A stretch of DNA of 64,000 bases from the NCBI GenBank assembly GCA_030832645.1, contig JAURIR010000002.1, forward strand, positions 1 to 64,000, in the 5' to 3' direction. Numbering within the stretch: the stretch's first letter is position 1; each line of letters opens with the position of its first letter. The notes beneath the pieces were generated by a model. The model worked only from the letters and a program-made list of their open reading frames with translations. It ran no database searches and was not told where the DNA came from. Position numbers and translations under genes: made by a program. Below, piece after piece: positions 51,604-60,565 of the stretch. Source of the stretch: Chitinophagales bacterium. Its GTDB lineage: Bacteria > Bacteroidota > Bacteroidia > Chitinophagales > Chitinophagaceae.

Positions 51604-52324
51604 ACACCAGCCACATATTCTATTTGAAAACGACCACTTGATTGCTATAAATAAGCCATCGGGTTGGCTCTCTATTCCAGACCGGCACGATCCGGAAATC
51701 CCTTCAATAAAAACTTGGTTGGAAAAAAAGTACACTTCTATTTATATCATCCATCGCATTGATCGCGACACCAGTGGTTTGATGCTCTTTGCTAAAAATG
51801 CCGAAGCACATCAGTACTATAATCAGCTTTTTGAAAAAAGGGCTGTAGAAAAAAAATATCACGGATTGCTATTGGGTGCTCTTTCGCAAGAGCATGGAAC
51901 CATTGAGCAGCCGATTGAGCAACATCCATCTATTGCCGGTAAAATGCGCGTGGGTAGAAGCGGAAAGCCTTCGATTACTCATTTCAAGGTGGTAGAGCGG
52001 TTTCGCGGTTTCACCTGGGTTGAATTTGGTATTGAAACAGGAAGAACACATCAGATAAGGGTTCACATGCAAGACATGGGGTATTCATTGCTTTGCGATC
52101 CTTTGTACGGAACTGCACAGCCCCTTTTGCTTTCATCCCTAAAAAAGAAATTCAAATTATCGAAGGCCGACGAAGAAGAGCGCCCTTTACTCAATCGATT
52201 GGCTCTTCATGCTTACAGTATTGAATTGAAGGATCTAGATAATAAACTCTTGAAAATAGTTGCACCCATTTCGAAGGACCTGGAAGTTGCCTTAATGCAA
52301 TTGAGAAAACATGCTATCGCTTAA
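51599..52324 (+). CDS. RluA family pseudouridine synthase; start uncertain (possible ATT 51599, or TTG 51638)
   Basis: HILFENDHLIAINKPSGWLSIPDRHD, HRIDRDTSGLMLFAKNAEAH, ETGRTHQIRVHM. The conserved N-terminus extends upstream of the ORF-track TTG start. Confidence 0.88.
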   Translation: MKHQPHILFENDHLIAINKPSGWLSIPDRHDPEIPSIKTWLEKKYTSIYIIHRIDRDTSGLMLFAKNAEAHQYYNQLFEKRAVEKKYHGLLLGALSQEHGTIEQPIEQHPSIAGKMRVGRSGKPSITHFKVVERFRGFTWVEFGIETGRTHQIRVHMQDMGYSLLCDPLYGTAQPLLLSSLKKKFKLSKADEEERPLLNRLALHAYSIELKDLDNKLLKIVAPISKDLEVALMQLRKHAIA

Positions 52325-53678
52325 AGGCCTTCGATAGATCGTTGATCGAGTAGGATTTCTGTTCTCCCGAACCTAGGTTTTTTACCAACGCAGTATGAAG
52401 TTTGACTTCCTCTTCTCCAAGAATTACCACAAACGGAATTGATTTTTTCTCTGCATATTTGAATTGCTTGTCGAACTTTGCATTTTCGTGAAATATTTCG
52501 CAGGCAATGCCTGCTGATCTCAATTGCATTGCTGTGTTGAGCAGATGTTGTATGTCTACCCCTGTTTGAAATATCAATGCAACGCTTCCCTGTTGTATGT
52601 TTTCGGGAAATACATTCAGTTCTTCCATCACATCATAGATGCGATCAACACCGAATGAAATACCTACACCGGCAATTCCTTTTACGCCGAATAATCCTGT
52701 GAGGTCATCGTACCTTCCACCACCACCAATGCTTCCCATTTCAACACCAAGTGCCTTTACTTCAAAAATGGTTCCAGTATAATAGTTCAAACCCCTCGCA
52801 AGAGATGGATCGATGACTACAGTCGACGAATTATTTACAGCTTCAATATTTTGAAGAATCTGGTTCATCTCTTCCAACCCTTGTTGCCCTGTTTCATTGT
52901 TTCCGACAAGTTGCTTCAAGGCAGCAAGGATGGCATCTTTGCTCCCTTTGATAGAAATATATTTTTCTATAGTGTTAACATGATCAAGTGAAATTTCTCT
53001 TTCGATTAATTCTGCCTTCACTTTTTCCCACCCAATTTTATCCAATTTGTCAATTGCAATAGTAATATTCGTCATGTTTGCAATGCTGCCACATAGTTCC
53101 GCCAATGCTTGAAGAATCTTTCTGTTGTTGATGTGAATTTCAACAGGCACTTTCAGTGCTTTGAATACGTTGATATAAATGAGAGCAAGTTCAACCTCGT
53201 GCAGCAGTGAACTGCTTCCAGCAATATCTGCATCGCATTGATAGAACTCTCTGTATCTTCCTCTTTGCGGGCGATCTGCTCTCCATACGGGTTGCATCTG
53301 GTAGCGCTTGAAAGGAAAGCTAAGTTGTCCATGATGCATGGCCACATACCGAGCAAATGGAATAGTAAGATCATAGCGCAATGCACGTTCAGTGATTCCC
53401 TTAGAAGTTTTTCCATTCAATACTGCATCAAAATCTATCTTGGCAGTTTCGTGTTTGTCGGGATGATTCAATCCATTGTTAAGAATCTTAAAAATCAATT
53501 TGTCTCCTTCCTCGCCGTACTTTCCCATCAATGTTTCGATATTTTCCATCGCCGGTGTTTCCAATGGTTCAAAACCATACAATTCAAAAACATTTCGAAT
53601 GGAATCGAAAATGAAATTTCTTTTACGCAGTACAGCTGCTGAAAAATCCCTGGTTCCTTGCGGAAGGCTTGGCTTCAT
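52314..53678 (-). CDS. hisS: Histidyl-tRNA synthetase
   Basis: LPQGTRDFSAAVLRKRNFIF, LRYDLTIPFARYVA, RPQRGRYREFYQCDADIAG, RGLNYYTGTIFEV, GGGGRYDDL. Confidence 0.97.
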   Translation of the reverse strand: MKPSLPQGTRDFSAAVLRKRNFIFDSIRNVFELYGFEPLETPAMENIETLMGKYGEEGDKLIFKILNNGLNHPDKHETAKIDFDAVLNGKTSKGITERALRYDLTIPFARYVAMHHGQLSFPFKRYQMQPVWRADRPQRGRYREFYQCDADIAGSSSLLHEVELALIYINVFKALKVPVEIHINNRKILQALAELCGSIANMTNITIAIDKLDKIGWEKVKAELIEREISLDHVNTIEKYISIKGSKDAILAALKQLVGNNETGQQGLEEMNQILQNIEAVNNSSTVVIDPSLARGLNYYTGTIFEVKALGVEMGSIGGGGRYDDLTGLFGVKGIAGVGISFGVDRIYDVMEELNVFPENIQQGSVALIFQTGVDIQHLLNTAMQLRSAGIACEIFHENAKFDKQFKYAEKKSIPFVVILGEEEVKLHTALVKNLGSGEQKSYSINDLSKAFKR

Positions 53679-53687
53679 GTTGTAAAG

Positions 53688-54158
53688 TTAAGGCTGTTTT
53701 GTGGATGTATGACTTTCAATTAGCGCTTCACAGGCCTGATCAATGAGGTCGTATACTTCGTGAAAGGCGGCTTCTGATTTCGACCAGGGATCCGGTACGT
53801 CCATATTGCTGCCCGGAAAAATAAAATTCATGAGGAGGGGAGTTCTCTTTTCTTCAAATTTCTGTCTTGCTATGTATCGGATATCACTCCATACATCGTT
53901 GGCCATGGGAATGATGAGATCGTATTCATCGAAATCGATCGGTCTAAATGCTCTTGATCGTTGGTTGGAAATATCTATACCATTCAATTTTGCAACCATT
54001 TGAGAAAGATAATGAGGTGGTTCGCCGTTGTGGTATCCATTGGTGCCGGCACTGTCTACCTTCCATTTCAATCCCTTTATTCTGCATTTTTCCTGAAGGA
54101 TTCCCTCTGCCAGGGGGCTTCGGCAAATATTGCCGAGGCAGACCATCAATACTCTCAT
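53688..54158 (-). CDS. Low-molecular-weight protein-tyrosine phosphatase
   Basis: VLMVCLGNICRSPLAEGIL (CX5R P-loop), VPDPW acid loop. Start set to MRVLMVCLG at 54158. Confidence 0.94.
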   Translation of the reverse strand: MRVLMVCLGNICRSPLAEGILQEKCRIKGLKWKVDSAGTNGYHNGEPPHYLSQMVAKLNGIDISNQRSRAFRPIDFDEYDLIIPMANDVWSDIRYIARQKFEEKRTPLLMNFIFPGSNMDVPDPWSKSEAAFHEVYDLIDQACEALIESHTSTKQP

Positions 54159-54171
54159 ACTGGCTTTTTTA

Positions 54172-54179
54172 CAAATATA
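54172..54179 (-). promoter_or_regulatory. Candidate -7 element TATATTTG upstream of the LMW phosphatase
   Basis: Minus-strand TAnnTTTG match 13 nt before ATG 54158. Confidence 0.45.
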
Positions 54180-54294
54180 GATGGATTGGGGCACAGGCAT
54201 TTTTACACGTAACGGTAAAAAATGCAAGGAAATTAAACCGGAAGTCATCTATTCCATGAGAACAGATTTCATAAATTGCACGACATACATTTAT

Positions 54295-54525
54295 ATGAGT
54301 ACTGAATTGTTCAAGGAGAGAGAGGAAAAAAGACAAAAAGGTTTCAGAACCATTTACGATTATACCATGGGAATACTATGGTTGGGAGCAGGTTTGTTTT
54401 TTCTTTTGAATAAATACCTGGTGAAAGGATTTGCATTTGATTCACTCACCTCTTCACTTTTTGGAATAACATGTCTTTGCTACGGAGTGTTTAGATTGTA
54501 CAGGGGGATGGCAGCAAAAAAATAA
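54295..54525 (+). CDS. Small two-TM membrane protein, unknown function
   Basis: MSTELFKEREEKRQKGFRTIYDYTMGILWLGAGLFFLLNKYLVKGF..; ends 4 nt before the next ORF. Confidence 0.65.
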   Translation: MSTELFKEREEKRQKGFRTIYDYTMGILWLGAGLFFLLNKYLVKGFAFDSLTSSLFGITCLCYGVFRLYRGMAAKK

Positions 54526-54529
54526 TTCC

Positions 54530-55462
54530 ATGAAAAAATCCTATTTACAATTCGTAGTTTTCTTTACGTTTCTTTTATTCTCGCTGGCCTGTTCGCAAAA
54601 AGGAAAGAAAGCAAAAGTGATTCTGGGAGATGATACCCTCACAACGGGTACCATCCATATCAGCGTAGACGAAACATTTGCACCCATTATCGATTCCCAG
54701 ATCAAAGTGTTTATGTCGCAGCACCCAGAAGCAAAAATTATTCCCCACTATAAGCCCGAAGCAGAATGCATCAAGGATCTTTTGAATGATACAACCCGCA
54801 TGGTGATCATTACCCGTGGACTCACCGAAAATGAAATTCCTTTTTACCAGGATACACTATCTTTTGTACCCATGTACGGAAGACTTGCTACGGATGCAGT
54901 AGCATTAATCACAAATAATAATTGCAAAGACTCTCTTTTTTCGGTGGCTGAAATACGATCGATGTTGAATGGAACCACTGGGTACAAATATGAATTGGTG
55001 ATGGACGGACTGAAAGCAACCAGTACGGTTCGCTTTTTAATTGATTCTGTTTTAAAAGGGCAACCCTTGAAAGGGAAAGTGCTGGCAGCGCAAAACTCTC
55101 AGGGAGTCATCGATTATGTGGCTTCCCATCCCAATGCGCTTGGATTTATTGGGGTCAGTTGGATTGGAAACAAGGAAGATTCGAGTCAGCTCAGTTTTCA
55201 GAAAAAAGTGAAAATTGCGGCCTTGCAATGCTCAAAATGTGAAGAAGAAATTTATGTGCGCCCCTACCAGGCTAATATTGCTCTGAAACGCTATCCATTA
55301 AACCGGGGGATTTATTATGTTCTGAAAGAGAATTTCGCCGGACTGGGTAAGGGTTTTGTCAATTTCTTAACACATGAAAAAGGCCAACTTATCTTCAGGA
55401 GGGGGTATCTTGTACCCGACAGGATGGCCCTGCAAATTAGAAAAGCAAATGTTTCAGAATAA
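54530..55462 (+). CDS. PstS-like periplasmic substrate-binding lipoprotein
   Basis: Lipobox LFSLACSQ; PBP-like fold cues (TGTIHISVDETFAPIIDSQIKVFMSQHPEAKI, NSQGVIDYVASHPNALGFIGVSWIG). Confidence 0.82.
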   Translation: MKKSYLQFVVFFTFLLFSLACSQKGKKAKVILGDDTLTTGTIHISVDETFAPIIDSQIKVFMSQHPEAKIIPHYKPEAECIKDLLNDTTRMVIITRGLTENEIPFYQDTLSFVPMYGRLATDAVALITNNNCKDSLFSVAEIRSMLNGTTGYKYELVMDGLKATSTVRFLIDSVLKGQPLKGKVLAAQNSQGVIDYVASHPNALGFIGVSWIGNKEDSSQLSFQKKVKIAALQCSKCEEEIYVRPYQANIALKRYPLNRGIYYVLKENFAGLGKGFVNFLTHEKGQLIFRRGYLVPDRMALQIRKANVSE

Positions 55463-55510
55463 AATATTGATTTCTTACATTTACACCCCTTAAAAATCAA
55501 ACTGCCACGT

Positions 55511-57130
55511 ATGAAGATGAGATTTGTGATTGCTGCCTTGTTTCTTGCATCTGCTGTATCCGCACAAACGGTGCAGGAGGGTAGAAAACTCTTGTTGAGT
55601 CAGCGTTATCGTTCTGCAAAAGAAACACTCGAAAAAGTGGTAGCTGGTGCTCCAACGAATGCCGAAGCAATTTATTGGTTGGCACAAGTAAACTTTGAAT
55701 CAAAAAATGCCTCCGCTGCCAAAGAGATTCTCCGCAAAGGAATGGAGGGTGCCAATGGCAGTAATCCGTTATTGTTGGTAGCAATGGGTCAAGCAGAGCT
55801 TACAGAGAAAAAAGCGAACGATGCACGTCAGCGTTTTGAAACTGCTATTTCTCTAACCAAGGCGAAAGATGCAAGTATTCTAACCGCAATTGGTAAAGCC
55901 AATTTGGAAGATGGCGGTGATTATGCCTACGGAATTGAAAAACTAAAGTTGGCTGCCACGTTGAAGAACTTCAACGATCCCATGGCATATGTTTACATGG
56001 GCGATTTATATAGAAAGTTAATGGACGGCGGCGGAGCTGTTTCTTCTTATGAAAATGCACTCTTGAAAGATCCTAAACTGGCAGTTGCTAAATACAAGAT
56101 TGGTAAAATTTACCTCACTCAAGGTAGTGAGCAGAAAGAGATTTTCTTGGGTAAATTCAACGATGCCATCAACGACGATCCTACGTTTGCACCTGCATTG
56201 TACGAGATGTATGTTTACTACTTCTTCAGGGATGTTGTAAAAGCAACAGACTACTTCAATAAGTACAAACCCAATGCTGATCCTGGTCCTGCGCTCGATT
56301 ACGAAGAAGCTAGCTTGCAATTTGCTGCAGGTGATTTCAAGAATGCCATTGCAAAAGCAGAGGCGTTGCTAACAGCACAAGGAGACAAAGCCGATGCCAG
56401 GTTGTATAGATTAAAGGCGTATAGCTACGACAAGATGAATGATTCTGCACAGGCACTTGCTCAATTGGAAACTTTCTTTCAAAAAGCAACCGCAGATCAG
56501 CTGAATCCAGAAAACTATTATGTTGCAGCAGTCAATGCAGCAAAAATGAAGAGCGATCCTGCGAAAGTGGATAATTACTTCATGAAAGCAATCAATGCAG
56601 ACACTGCAGTAGCCAATAAATTAGACTATGCGAAAAAAGCGGCTGACTTCTTTAAAAAATCTGCCAACGTTGCTCAATCTGCATTGTGGTTAACACGAGT
56701 GCTCGGATTGAATCCTAAAACAAGTAAGGTGGATCTATACAATGCTGGTTTTGAAAACTTCAAGGCCGGGCAGTTTAAAACTGCAGACAGCATTTTCACA
56801 GTGTATAAGACCAATTTCCCTGCCGAAGTATACGGGCACTACTGGTCGTTCAGGTCTCTATCTGTTATCGATTCAACCATGGAACTAGGTTTGGCAATTC
56901 CGGATTGTGAGAAATTTATTTCAATTGCAGAGGTAGATAAATCAAAGAACAAAAGCACGTTGATAACTGCTTATGGGTACCTTGCTGGGTACACTGCTAA
57001 CATCAAAAAAGACCTTGCATTGGCCTCCAGTTACCTGGATAAAATCATTGAGATTGATCCAAACAACCAGGATGCCATAAAGAACCGGGAAATCCTCCAA
57101 AAAGCACTGGCGGTACCGCCGAAAAAATAG
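55511..57130 (+). CDS. Secreted TPR-repeat protein
   Basis: Signal peptide MRFVIAALFLASAVSAQ; repeated TPR-like helices (NAEAIYWLAQVNFESKNASAAKEILRKGM). Confidence 0.85.
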   Translation: MKMRFVIAALFLASAVSAQTVQEGRKLLLSQRYRSAKETLEKVVAGAPTNAEAIYWLAQVNFESKNASAAKEILRKGMEGANGSNPLLLVAMGQAELTEKKANDARQRFETAISLTKAKDASILTAIGKANLEDGGDYAYGIEKLKLAATLKNFNDPMAYVYMGDLYRKLMDGGGAVSSYENALLKDPKLAVAKYKIGKIYLTQGSEQKEIFLGKFNDAINDDPTFAPALYEMYVYYFFRDVVKATDYFNKYKPNADPGPALDYEEASLQFAAGDFKNAIAKAEALLTAQGDKADARLYRLKAYSYDKMNDSAQALAQLETFFQKATADQLNPENYYVAAVNAAKMKSDPAKVDNYFMKAINADTAVANKLDYAKKAADFFKKSANVAQSALWLTRVLGLNPKTSKVDLYNAGFENFKAGQFKTADSIFTVYKTNFPAEVYGHYWSFRSLSVIDSTMELGLAIPDCEKFISIAEVDKSKNKSTLITAYGYLAGYTANIKKDLALASSYLDKIIEIDPNNQDAIKNREILQKALAVPPKK

Positions 57131-57132
57131 CG

Positions 57133-57162
57133 AAAAGGGACAATTTAAATTGTCCCTTTTTT
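57133..57162 (+). terminator. Intrinsic terminator between the TPR gene and nuoA
   Basis: AAAAGGGACAATTTAAATTGTCCCTTTT, 28-nt perfect palindrome followed by TT. Confidence 0.9.
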
Positions 57163-57197
57163 GTTGCTAGAGTTTAATTTTTTCATCCCGATTTGCC

Positions 57198-57205
57198 TAA
57201 CTTTG
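57198..57205 (+). promoter_or_regulatory. Candidate -7 element TAACTTTG for the nuo operon
   Basis: TAnnTTTG match between the terminator and nuoA ATG 57224. Confidence 0.5.
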
Positions 57206-57223
57206 CGCCATCAAATTCAACCG

Positions 57224-57640
57224 ATGTATAAGGCTATGCTCCTTCAGTCTTCTTTGCTCGGACAAACCGCTCAAATCAGTAAGGCCAGCGATTACTTCCC
57301 CATCGGTATCCAACTGGGTTTTGCAGTTGTATTGGTAACAATTATGATCCTTGGTTCCCAGCTGTTAGGGCCCAAGAGAAAGACATCCGATAAACTACAG
57401 GTTTTTGAAAGCGGTATAGAACAATTTGGTAATGCGCGCCAACCAATGGCGATTAAATATTTTCTGGTAGCGATCCTTTTCGTGTTGTTTGATGTAGAGG
57501 TTATTTTCTTCTATCCTTATGCTGTTAATTTCAAGGCATTGGGATGGGATGGATTCTATGCAGTTCTGATGTTTATAGGTTTTTTCCTTGCGGGATTTAT
57601 CTACATCATCAAGAAAGGCGCTCTGCATTGGGAAGAATAA
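57224..57640 (+). CDS. nuoA: NADH-quinone oxidoreductase subunit A
   Basis: KLQVFESGIEQFGNARQPMAIKYFLVAILFVLFDVEVIFFYPYAVNF. Confidence 0.95.
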   Translation: MYKAMLLQSSLLGQTAQISKASDYFPIGIQLGFAVVLVTIMILGSQLLGPKRKTSDKLQVFESGIEQFGNARQPMAIKYFLVAILFVLFDVEVIFFYPYAVNFKALGWDGFYAVLMFIGFFLAGFIYIIKKGALHWEE

Positions 57641-57699
57641 AATTTAAATGCTCTTTGAAAAACAACTTCAACGGGCATTTGTTATTATAAAAAAATAGT

Positions 57700-58287
57700 A
57701 TGGCTAGGCCGGTTAGGTTTAACATTCACCCCAAAGATTTTTCCGACCATGGAATCAATCAGGTAGAAATGCCCGAGGGTCATATGGGAGAAGGATTCTT
57801 CGCAACTTCTTTCGACAAAGTAGTAGGATTGGCAAGAAAAAATTCCATTTGGCCACTTCCTTTCGCAACTTCCTGTTGTGGAATCGAATTCATGGCTACC
57901 ATGGGTTCTCATTACGACTTGGCTCGTTTCGGTTCTGAACGAGTTGGGTTTTCACCCCGTCAATGCGATTTATTAATGGTGATGGGAACCATCGCAAAAA
58001 AGATGGGCCCTGTAGTCCGCCAAGTATATCTTCAAATGGCTGAACCTCGTTGGGTAATGGCTGTTGGAGCTTGTGCATCCAGTGGTGGAATATTTGATAC
58101 GTACTCTGTTTTGCAGGGAATTGACCAGGTAGTTCCAGTTGACGTGTATGTTCCTGGATGCCCGCCCCGTCCAGAAGCTATCATCGATGGAGTATTGAAA
58201 ATACAGGAGCTTATCCACAACGAATCACTGAGAAGAAGAAACGGTGAACAATACAAAAACTTGTTGGGTACATACGGAATTCAATAA
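57700..58287 (+). CDS. nuoB: NADH-quinone oxidoreductase subunit B
   Basis: SCCGIEFMATMGSHYDLARFGSE, GACASSGGIFDTYSV, YVPGCPPRPEAIIDGV. Confidence 0.97.
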   Translation: MARPVRFNIHPKDFSDHGINQVEMPEGHMGEGFFATSFDKVVGLARKNSIWPLPFATSCCGIEFMATMGSHYDLARFGSERVGFSPRQCDLLMVMGTIAKKMGPVVRQVYLQMAEPRWVMAVGACASSGGIFDTYSVLQGIDQVVPVDVYVPGCPPRPEAIIDGVLKIQELIHNESLRRRNGEQYKNLLGTYGIQ

Positions 58288-58302
58288 GTCATACCAATTA
58301 AC

Positions 58303-58806
58303 ATGTCGATTAACAAAGAGTATATAAAGGAAAAATTAAGCGCACAGTTTGGTGAAGGTATTTTGGCATGGGAAGAATCTTCTGATATCCTTTGCGTGGT
58401 AGTTAAGTGCGAATTGAACCTGAAGGTGCTGACATTTTTGCACGATGACGCTTCGCTTTCATTTCAATTCTTAACAGATCTAACAGGTATTCATTTTCCC
58501 GATAACAAGGGTGCTGAAATAGGAGTAATCTATCATCTTCACAATCTCAAAGAAAATGTGAGAATCCGTATGAAGGTATTTGCTCCCATTGAAAAACCCA
58601 ATGTATATACTGCAACCGGTTTGTTTAAAGGAGCAAATTGGATGGAAAGAGAAACCTATGATTTTTATGGTGTCAATTTTGTCGGTCATCCCAATCTCAA
58701 ACGCGTGTTGAATGTAGATGAGATGGATTACCATCCATTGAGAAAAGAATTTCCGTTGGAAGACCAGACGCGAATTGATAAGGACGATGAAATGTTTGGG
58801 AGATAA
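58303..58806 (+). CDS. nuoC: NADH-quinone oxidoreductase subunit C
   Basis: ANWMERETYDFYGVNFVGHPNLKRVLNVDEMDYHPLRKEFPLE. Confidence 0.96.
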   Translation: MSINKEYIKEKLSAQFGEGILAWEESSDILCVVVKCELNLKVLTFLHDDASLSFQFLTDLTGIHFPDNKGAEIGVIYHLHNLKENVRIRMKVFAPIEKPNVYTATGLFKGANWMERETYDFYGVNFVGHPNLKRVLNVDEMDYHPLRKEFPLEDQTRIDKDDEMFGR

Positions 58807-58823
58807 AGAATCAAAAAAGAAGT

Positions 58824-60050
58824 ATGCCTGAATCAGCGAACATAGTTTTACCCGAAGGTTCCATTGAAAAGCAAACAACGCGACTCAATCTAGGACCTAC
58901 ACACCCTGCAACACACGGTGTATTCCAAAATATTTTGGAAATGGATGGCGAGCGCATCATCAAAGCTGAATCTACCGTTGGCTATATTCACAGAGCATTC
59001 GAAAAATTAGCCGAAAGAAGGCCTCTTTATCAAATTACAACACTTACAGACCGTCTCAATTATTGTTCTGCTCCGTTGAACAACATGGGGTGGCACATGA
59101 CCTGTGAAAAGTTATTAAATGTAAAGACTCCTAAGCGTGTCGATTACTTACGTGTGATTATCATGGAGCTCTCTCGCATCTCCGATCACTTGATTTGTAA
59201 TTCTATTGTAGGAGTGGATACGGGTGCCTATACTGGATTCCTCTATGTAATGCAATACCGTGAGTTGATTTACGAGATCTACGAAGAAGTATGTGGATCA
59301 AGACTTACCACCAATATGGGAAGAATCGGCGGATTTGAAAGAAATTTCACCGACACGGCCTTTCAAAAAATTGAAAAATTTCTTGAGGAGTTTCCAGTAG
59401 TATGGAAAGAGTTTGAAAGCCTTTTCATGCGCAACAGAATTTTCATTGAAAGAACAAAAGGTACTGGTGCCATCTCTGCTGAGAAGGCATTGAATTATAG
59501 TTTTACAGGTCCGAATCTACGAGCTGCAGGAATCGACTACGATGTTCGTGTTCATGCGCCATATTCTTCCTACGAAGATTTCGATTTTATTATTCCAGTT
59601 GGTACAACAGGCGATAATTACGATCGCTTCATGGTGCGTGGCGAAGAAGTATGGCAATCATTGAGCATCATTCGTCAGGCCTACGAAAAAGTTCAGTCAT
59701 TCAAAGGAACGGAGGCGGATGTATATCATGCAGATGCCCCAGAATATTATTTGCCAGCCAAGGAAGACGTATACACAAAAATGGAAGCACTCATATACCA
59801 CTTTAAAATTGTAATGGGTGAAACCGAGATACCTGTTGGCGAAGTATACCATTCTATTGAAGGCGCCAACGGTGAGTTGGGATTTTATTTGGTGAGTGAT
59901 GGTGGAAGAACACCCTACAGACTGCATTTCAGAAGACCTTGTTTCATCTACTATCAAGCATACGAAGAAATCGTAAACGGTGCTATGCTGAGTGATGCCA
60001 TCATCACTATGAGTAGCCTGAATTTGATTGCTGGTGAAATGGACGCATAA
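58824..60050 (+). CDS. nuoD: NADH-quinone oxidoreductase subunit D
   Basis: NLGPTHPATHGVFQNILEMDGERI, GYIHRAFEKLAE, FRRPCF. Confidence 0.97.
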   Translation: MPESANIVLPEGSIEKQTTRLNLGPTHPATHGVFQNILEMDGERIIKAESTVGYIHRAFEKLAERRPLYQITTLTDRLNYCSAPLNNMGWHMTCEKLLNVKTPKRVDYLRVIIMELSRISDHLICNSIVGVDTGAYTGFLYVMQYRELIYEIYEEVCGSRLTTNMGRIGGFERNFTDTAFQKIEKFLEEFPVVWKEFESLFMRNRIFIERTKGTGAISAEKALNYSFTGPNLRAAGIDYDVRVHAPYSSYEDFDFIIPVGTTGDNYDRFMVRGEEVWQSLSIIRQAYEKVQSFKGTEADVYHADAPEYYLPAKEDVYTKMEALIYHFKIVMGETEIPVGEVYHSIEGANGELGFYLVSDGGRTPYRLHFRRPCFIYYQAYEEIVNGAMLSDAIITMSSLNLIAGEMDA

Positions 60051-60067
60051 AAGAAAGAATTGAAACG

Positions 60068-60553
60068 ATGAAGTTTTCAGACGATAAAATGAAAGAGGTA
60101 GAGGCAATGATTGCACGCTATCCCCAAGGCAAACAAAAGAGTGCATTGATACCTCTTTTACACCTTGCACAAGATGAATTTGGTGGCTGGTTGAATGCAG
60201 AGACCATGGATTATGTGGCAACACTTCTTTCCATCGAACCTATTGAGGTATACGAAGTTGCTACCTTCTACAGTATGTTCAATTTAAGTGCTGTTGGTAA
60301 ACATGTTTTGGAGGTTTGTCATACTGGTCCTTGCATGTTGAAAGGAAGCGATGATATCATTGCATACATAAAAAACAAATTGGGGATAGGTGTAGGAGAA
60401 ACAACTGCAGATGGAATGTTCACTTTAAAAACTGTGGAGTGCCTCGGTGCTTGCGGTTATGCACCCATGTTGCAATTGGGGATGCACTACAAGGAACATC
60501 TTACACCTGCTAAAGTAGACGAACTCATTGCTAACTGCTACAATACTAAATAA
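60068..60553 (+). CDS. nuoE: NADH-quinone oxidoreductase subunit E
   Basis: YEVATFYSMF, VCHTGPCML, VECLGACGYAPMLQL (2Fe-2S ligands). Confidence 0.96.
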   Translation: MKFSDDKMKEVEAMIARYPQGKQKSALIPLLHLAQDEFGGWLNAETMDYVATLLSIEPIEVYEVATFYSMFNLSAVGKHVLEVCHTGPCMLKGSDDIIAYIKNKLGIGVGETTADGMFTLKTVECLGACGYAPMLQLGMHYKEHLTPAKVDELIANCYNTK

Positions 60554-60565
60554 GCAAACAGCATC

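Noticed and set aside
55511-57130. Possible nuo-operon membership of the TPR gene
   Set aside because: A strong terminator (57133-57162) and a new promoter-like box (57198-57205) separate it from nuoA.
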